DNA of 17,715 nt from contig CAVOLB010000127.1 in the NCBI GenBank assembly GCA_963696655.1, forward strand, positions 1 to 17,715, read 5' to 3'. The translations under genes were made by a program, and so were the position numbers. The stretch comes from Hypericibacter sp963696655 (GTDB taxonomy: Bacteria > Pseudomonadota > Alphaproteobacteria > Dongiales > Dongiaceae). This document shows, in pieces, positions 14,112 through 17,715 of the stretch. Numbering within the stretch: position 1 is the first letter of the stretch; each line of letters starts with the position of its first letter. The notes under the pieces were generated by a model that saw nothing but the letters and a program-made list of their open reading frames with translations, did no database searches and was not told the DNA's origin.

Positions 14112-15305
14112 ATGGCGACCAAGCCCTCTGCCCCGACCTCCGGCCCCTCCCATCAGGCGCTGATGAAGCTCGCCATTGTCGGCGCGCTCCTCCTGGTGAT
14201 CGTCGCCGGCGTCGTTTTCTATGTCGCCTCGCAGGCGGCCAAGCATTCGGCAACGCCTGGCGGTACCTTGACGGTGACCATCGGGGACGCGACCTGCGAT
14301 CCCAACGAGATCACGGTGCCCGCGGGCCCGACCAGCTTCGAAATCGTCAACAAATCGAGCCGGACCGTGGAATGGGAGATTCTCGACGGCGTCTATGTCG
14401 TCGAGGAGCGCGAGAACATCACGCCGGGCCTCAGCCGGACGATGACGGTCAAGCTCCTGCCCGGCGACTATGAGATCACCTGCGGCCTGCTCAGCAATCC
14501 GCGCGGCAAGCTCCATGTGACACCCTCGGCCGCGTCCGATGCCGAAGCGGCCAAGCCCTCGATGGTCGCCTTCATCGGGCCGCTCGCCGAGTATAAGGTG
14601 TTCCTCGTCCTGGAGACGAACGCGCTGGTCGCGGCGACGCAGTCCTTCACCGACGCCGTCAAGGCCGGCGATGTCGAGCTCGCCAAGACGCTCTACGAGC
14701 CGGCGCGCCTCTCCTACAAACATATCGAGCCGGTGGCCGACCGCTTCGCCGATCTCGACACGGCGATCAATGCGCGCGCGGTTTATTTCGCGAAGCAGGA
14801 GGAGGATCCGGCTTTCAGCGGCTTCCACCGGCTCGAATACGGGCTCTTCGCCAAACACAGCACCGAGGGCCTGGCCCCCTTCGCCGACAAGCTCCTGGCC
14901 GACGTGATCGCGCTGCAGCAGCGGGTTCGCGAGCTGCAGGTTCCGCCGGAGACCCTGGCGGCCAGCGCCGCGAGGGTCCTGAACAAGGCCGCCGACAGCG
15001 CCGCCGCCGGCGACGAGGATCGCTACGGCCATACCGATCTGGCGGATTTCCAGGCCAATGTCGAGGGCAGCCGCAAGATCGTGACGCTGCTGCGGCCTTT
15101 GACCGAGAAGGCCAACCCGGATCTGGCCAAGAGCCTCGACATGCAGTTCGACGCGACCCTGTCCAAGCTCGCCAGCTTCGAGCAACAGGACCAGTACCCC
15201 TCTTACGACCGGCTGAGCGGCGCGGACCGGACGGCGATCGCCGACCAGTTGCGCGCCCTCGCCGCGGAGATCGCGAAGCTCAATGCCGCTCTTGGATTGG
15301 AATGA
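14112..15305 (+). CDS. efeO: EfeO: cupredoxin plus M75 (imelysin-like) iron-uptake protein, membrane-anchored
   Basis: This 397-residue periplasmic iron-uptake component (E. coli EfeO has 375) has two domains. Residues 1-17 are polar and 18-38 are a hydrophobic segment (LAIVGALLLVIVAGVVFYVA) without a clear AxA cleavage site, so it may be an N-terminal anchor. The cupredoxin domain, about 50-140, carries C62 (DATCDPNEITV), the EWEILDG and VVEERENI strands and C124 (TCGLLSNPRGKL), all typical EfeO metal-site regions. The M75 domain, about 150-397, carries the HxxE motif H239-R-L-E242 in GFHRLEYGLF and DEDRYGHTDLADFQANVEGS. An in-frame TTG at 14085 overlaps the efeU stop (TTGA) and could be the true start, adding nine residues; neither start has a strong SD. 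Confidence 0.94.
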   Translation: MATKPSAPTSGPSHQALMKLAIVGALLLVIVAGVVFYVASQAAKHSATPGGTLTVTIGDATCDPNEITVPAGPTSFEIVNKSSRTVEWEILDGVYVVEERENITPGLSRTMTVKLLPGDYEITCGLLSNPRGKLHVTPSAASDAEAAKPSMVAFIGPLAEYKVFLVLETNALVAATQSFTDAVKAGDVELAKTLYEPARLSYKHIEPVADRFADLDTAINARAVYFAKQEEDPAFSGFHRLEYGLFAKHSTEGLAPFADKLLADVIALQQRVRELQVPPETLAASAARVLNKAADSAAAGDEDRYGHTDLADFQANVEGSRKIVTLLRPLTEKANPDLAKSLDMQFDATLSKLASFEQQDQYPSYDRLSGADRTAIADQLRALAAEIAKLNAALGLE

Positions 15306-15324
15306 ACCCCGTGGAGGCGATGAG

Positions 15325-16647
15325 ATGAAAGATCGCAAATCCAATAAACCGACGTCGACCGATCCCACCTCGACCACCCGGCGCCGCGTCCTGATCGGGT
15401 TGGGTGCTGCCGGTGGCGCTCTCACCGGCAGCCTGATGGCCGGGAAATCGGCCTCGGCCGACAGCGAAAGCGTCACCAACGCGCCGGTCAGCGACAAGAC
15501 CCAGGAGCGCCAGCCCTTCTATGGGCTGCGCCAGTCGGGCATCGTCACGCACCGGCCTACCAACGGCATGATCGCCAGCTTCGACGTGCTGGCGAGGACG
15601 CCGGCCGATCTGGTGCGGATGTTCCAGACGCTGACCGAGCGGATCGCCTTCCTGACCCAGGGCGGCGAGCCGCCGTCGCTCGATCCGAAACTGCCGCCGG
15701 CGGACAACGGCATCCTTGGGCCCATTGTCCCCCCGGACAATCTGACCATCACCGCCTCGGTGGGCGCATCGCTGTTCGACGACCGGTTCGGGCTGAAGCG
15801 CCTCAAGCCGGCGCGCCTCGTGCGGATGACGAGCTTTCCCAACGACGCGCTCGACGCCTCGCTCTGCCATGGCGATCTCTCGCTGCAGATCTCGTCCAAC
15901 ACGGCCGATACCAACATCCATGCGCTGCGCGACATCGTGAAGAAGCTGCCCGATCTGCTGCTGCTGCGCTGGAAGCAGGAGGGCTCCGTGCCGCCTTTGC
16001 CGGTGAAGCCCGGCGTGCCGGCGGAGAGCGCCCGCAACTTCCTCGGTTTCCGCGACGGCTCGGCCAATCCCAGCCCGCAGGATTCCGAGCTGATGGAGCG
16101 CATCGTCTGGGTGCAACCGGACAGCGACGAGCCGGGCTGGGCCACGAACGGCAGCTATCAGGCGGTCCGCATCATCCGCAACTTCGTCGAGCGCTGGGAC
16201 CGCACGCCGCTGCAGGAGCAGCAGAACATCATCGGGCGCCACAAGGGGACCGGCGCGCCGATGCAGGGCGGGATCGAGCATGACCTGCCCGATTACGCGG
16301 GCGATCCGGAAGGCAAGGTCACGCCATTGGATGCGCATATCCGGATGGCCAATCCTCGCACCCATGGATCGAAAGCCAATCTGATCCTGCGCCGGCCTTT
16401 CAACTATTCGAACGGCGTCACCAAGTCGGGGCAGCTCGATCAGGGGCTGCTGTTCATCGCCTATCAGTCGGACCTGGAGAAGGGGTTCATCACGGTCCAG
16501 AAGCGGCTCGCCGGCGAGCCGCTCGAGGAATACATCAAGCCAGTCGGCGGCGGATTTTTCTTTACCCTGCCCGGCGTCGCCAATGAGAGGGACTTCTTGG
16601 GCCGCACCTTGCTCGAAGCTGCCGGGGCCGCACAGCCCGGCAACTGA
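15325..16647 (+). CDS. efeB: EfeB: Tat-exported DyP-type heme peroxidase
   Basis: This 440-residue periplasmic heme peroxidase of the ferrous-uptake system is thought to oxidise Fe2+ or act on heme in the Efe pathway. A Tat signal is visible: T18-R-R-R-V-L-I24 followed by GLGAAGGALTGSLMAG, with a likely SASA cleavage site. The DyP GXXDG motif is GFRDG at 241-245, with D244 the distal acid. The proximal heme ligand is H338 in DAHIRMANPR, and the distal Arg is R356 in NLILRRPFNYSNG. These align with D235, H329 and R347 of E. coli EfeB at a constant offset of nine. GGAGG lies 7 bases before the start at 15325. The gene begins 19 bases after the efeO stop and is followed 28 bases on by the second M75 gene. 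Confidence 0.95.
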   Translation: MKDRKSNKPTSTDPTSTTRRRVLIGLGAAGGALTGSLMAGKSASADSESVTNAPVSDKTQERQPFYGLRQSGIVTHRPTNGMIASFDVLARTPADLVRMFQTLTERIAFLTQGGEPPSLDPKLPPADNGILGPIVPPDNLTITASVGASLFDDRFGLKRLKPARLVRMTSFPNDALDASLCHGDLSLQISSNTADTNIHALRDIVKKLPDLLLLRWKQEGSVPPLPVKPGVPAESARNFLGFRDGSANPSPQDSELMERIVWVQPDSDEPGWATNGSYQAVRIIRNFVERWDRTPLQEQQNIIGRHKGTGAPMQGGIEHDLPDYAGDPEGKVTPLDAHIRMANPRTHGSKANLILRRPFNYSNGVTKSGQLDQGLLFIAYQSDLEKGFITVQKRLAGEPLEEYIKPVGGGFFFTLPGVANERDFLGRTLLEAAGAAQPGN

Positions 16648-16675
16648 AACTCATCAGAAGACAGGAGCTATCGAT

Positions 16676-17503
16676 ATGACGTTACGCCTTCCTCTCATGG
16701 CCGCAGGTCTTGCCCTGGCGCTGGGCAGCATGGCTGGATCCGCGCACGCCGCCGTGGCGCCGATGGATCTCGTCGGCCCAGTTTCCGAATACAAGATCTA
16801 TGTGTCCGAGAAGCTGCAGAAACTGGTGGCCGACACGAAGGCCTTCACCGACGCCGTCAAAGCCGGCGACATCGAGAAGGCCAAGGCGCTGTTCGGCCCG
16901 GCCCGCATGAGCTACGAGGCGATCGAGCCGGTCGCCGAGCTGTTCAGCGATCTCGACGTGGCGATCGATTCGCGTGCCGACGATTACGAGCATGCCGAAT
17001 CCGATCCGGGTTTCCCGGGATTCCATCGCATCGAGTACGGGCTCTGGGCGCAGAACAGCACCAAGGACCTGGGCCCGATCGCCGACAAGCTGATGGCCGA
17101 CGTGAACGAGCTCAGCAAGCGCATCGCCGAGCTCACCTTCCCGCCGGACAAGGTCGTCGGCGGCGCCGCCGCGCTGATGGAGGAGGTGGCGGCCACGAAG
17201 ATCTCGGGCGAAGAGGACCGCTATAGCCATACGGACCTCTATGACTTCCAGGCCAACTTCGACGGCTCGCGCAAGATCTTCGAGCTGTTCCGCCCGCTGG
17301 TCGAGAAGGACGACCCGGCCTTCGTGAAGAAGGTTGAGGAGAATTTCCAGACGCTCGCGACGACGCTGGCGAAATACAAGAAGGGCGAGGGATTCGAGCT
17401 CTATGACAAGCTGACCGACGCGGACCGCAAAGTCCTCGCCGGCGCGGTCAACACCCTGGCCGAAGATCTGTCGCAGCTCCGCGGCAAGCTCGGGCTGGAC
17501 TAA
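16676..17503 (+). CDS. efeM: EfeM-like M75 (imelysin) protein without cupredoxin domain
   Basis: This 275-residue exported protein has a Sec signal peptide (hydrophobic PLMAAGLALALGSMAG, cleavage after AHA at about residue 26). The rest is one M75 domain with H117-R-I-E120 in GFHRIEYGLWAQNSTKDLGP, followed by GEEDRYSHTDLYDFQANFDG. It closely resembles the M75 part of EfeO in this operon: both share YK...KAFTDAVKAGD or QSFTDAVKAGD, ARMSYEAIEPVAE or ARLSYKHIEPVAD, and similar C-termini. It lacks the cupredoxin domain, which defines the EfeM class, so it is probably a soluble periplasmic iron-binding partner. AGGAG lies about 9 bases upstream of the start. It is the last gene of the efe operon, and no hairpin terminator is visible after it. 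Confidence 0.9.
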   Translation: MTLRLPLMAAGLALALGSMAGSAHAAVAPMDLVGPVSEYKIYVSEKLQKLVADTKAFTDAVKAGDIEKAKALFGPARMSYEAIEPVAELFSDLDVAIDSRADDYEHAESDPGFPGFHRIEYGLWAQNSTKDLGPIADKLMADVNELSKRIAELTFPPDKVVGGAAALMEEVAATKISGEEDRYSHTDLYDFQANFDGSRKIFELFRPLVEKDDPAFVKKVEENFQTLATTLAKYKKGEGFELYDKLTDADRKVLAGAVNTLAEDLSQLRGKLGLD

Positions 17504-17517
17504 CGCCACTCACGCGA

Positions 17518-17538
17518 CTGGATTGCCGGGTCAAGTCC
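17518..17538. repeat. fragment of the dispersed palindromic element
   Basis: CTGGATTGCCGGGTCAAGTCC matches one half of the hairpin units at 12042-12151 (GGATCGCCGGATCAAGTCC there). The other arm is replaced by ACGGCTG, so this is a partial copy, 14 bases after the efeM stop. Confidence 0.6.
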
Positions 17539-17590
17539 ACGGCTGTCCGGTTGGCGCCATCGAAGGAGAATTTCGTTGCTCCGCTTTCTT

Positions 17591-17715
17591 CCCCTCCCCC
17601 CTTGAGGGGGAGGCTGGGGTGGGGGGTAGCCACGAACTCGATGCTCGCCAAGCTCGTGTGGCGCAAGGCTCCGTCGTCATCGCGTTCTTCGATCACCCCC
17701 CACCCTAACCTCCCC
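17591..17715. repeat. GC-rich inverted repeat element, cut by the window end
   Basis: The left arm at 17591-17627 contains the hairpin CTCCCCC / GGGGGAG followed by GCTGGGGTGGGGGGT. The right arm at 17693-17715 (ACCCCCCACCCTAACCTCCCC) is its inverted copy with a few changes and runs off the window. Translation gives HPSLPLKGGGEE, a hallmark of an alphaproteobacterial intergenic repeat family. The roughly 65 bases between the arms hold no recognisable gene. Confidence 0.75.

Noticed and set aside
13995..15497. 500-residue minus-strand ORF opposite efeO
   Set aside because: Antisense shadow of efeO with low-complexity Gly/Arg/Val content and no family signal.

Overview
The window is GC-rich DNA with Shine-Dalgarno-led genes, a tRNA-Ser with an encoded CCA, and dispersed palindromes of the type common in alphaproteobacterial chromosomes. 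Their translations read like the familiar 'VIAGxDPAI / WIAGSSPAMT' and 'HPSLPLKGGG' strings. I infer an alphaproteobacterium, possibly Rhodospirillales-like, but cannot name a genus. It looks like ordinary chromosome with some accessory character around 2.1-2.9 kb and 6.2-6.6 kb.

Layout. (1) 1-1816: the 3' part of an nhaA Na+/H+ antiporter gene broken by two compensating frameshifts, then two tandem paralogous EF-hand exported proteins, one a lipoprotein and one probably soluble. (2) 1918-2891: a tRNA-Ser(GCU) with a candidate promoter, then a gene-poor, less GC-rich stretch with one small two-helix membrane protein gene. (3) 2892-4897: an atypical SDR/epimerase-like gene divergent from an AraC regulator with a cupin domain. 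(4) 5054-6583: an exported two-repeat DUF5666-like protein with a terminator, a convergent mug DNA glycosylase, and the C-terminal remnant of an aldo/keto reductase abutting the mug start. (5) 6693-11937: a DUF302 lipoprotein divergent from a P-type cation ATPase that forms an operon with a universal stress protein, facing a convergent mntH. (6) 11938-13112: a repeat-rich spacer, a classical SDR and a terminator. (7) 13160-17503: an iron-uptake operon, efeU-efeO-efeB-efeM-like, behind a Fur-box-like sequence. (8) 17504-17715: dispersed repeats at the window end.

How the genes work together. The best-supported system is the Efe operon: the FTR1-type permease EfeU, a membrane-anchored cupredoxin-M75 protein EfeO, the Tat-exported heme peroxidase EfeB, and a second, cupredoxin-less M75 protein. 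MntH, the P-type ATPase and the nhaA remnant make the window rich in inorganic-cation transport, and the EF-hand pair adds likely calcium binding, but no shared regulation is visible. I see no CRISPR array, phage, toxin-antitoxin or defence system. The most unusual points are the four-gene efe layout with two M75 proteins, the P-type ATPase with atypical PEEFP and LELIIHP membrane motifs, and the tandem EF-hand pair that differs at the lipobox cysteine.
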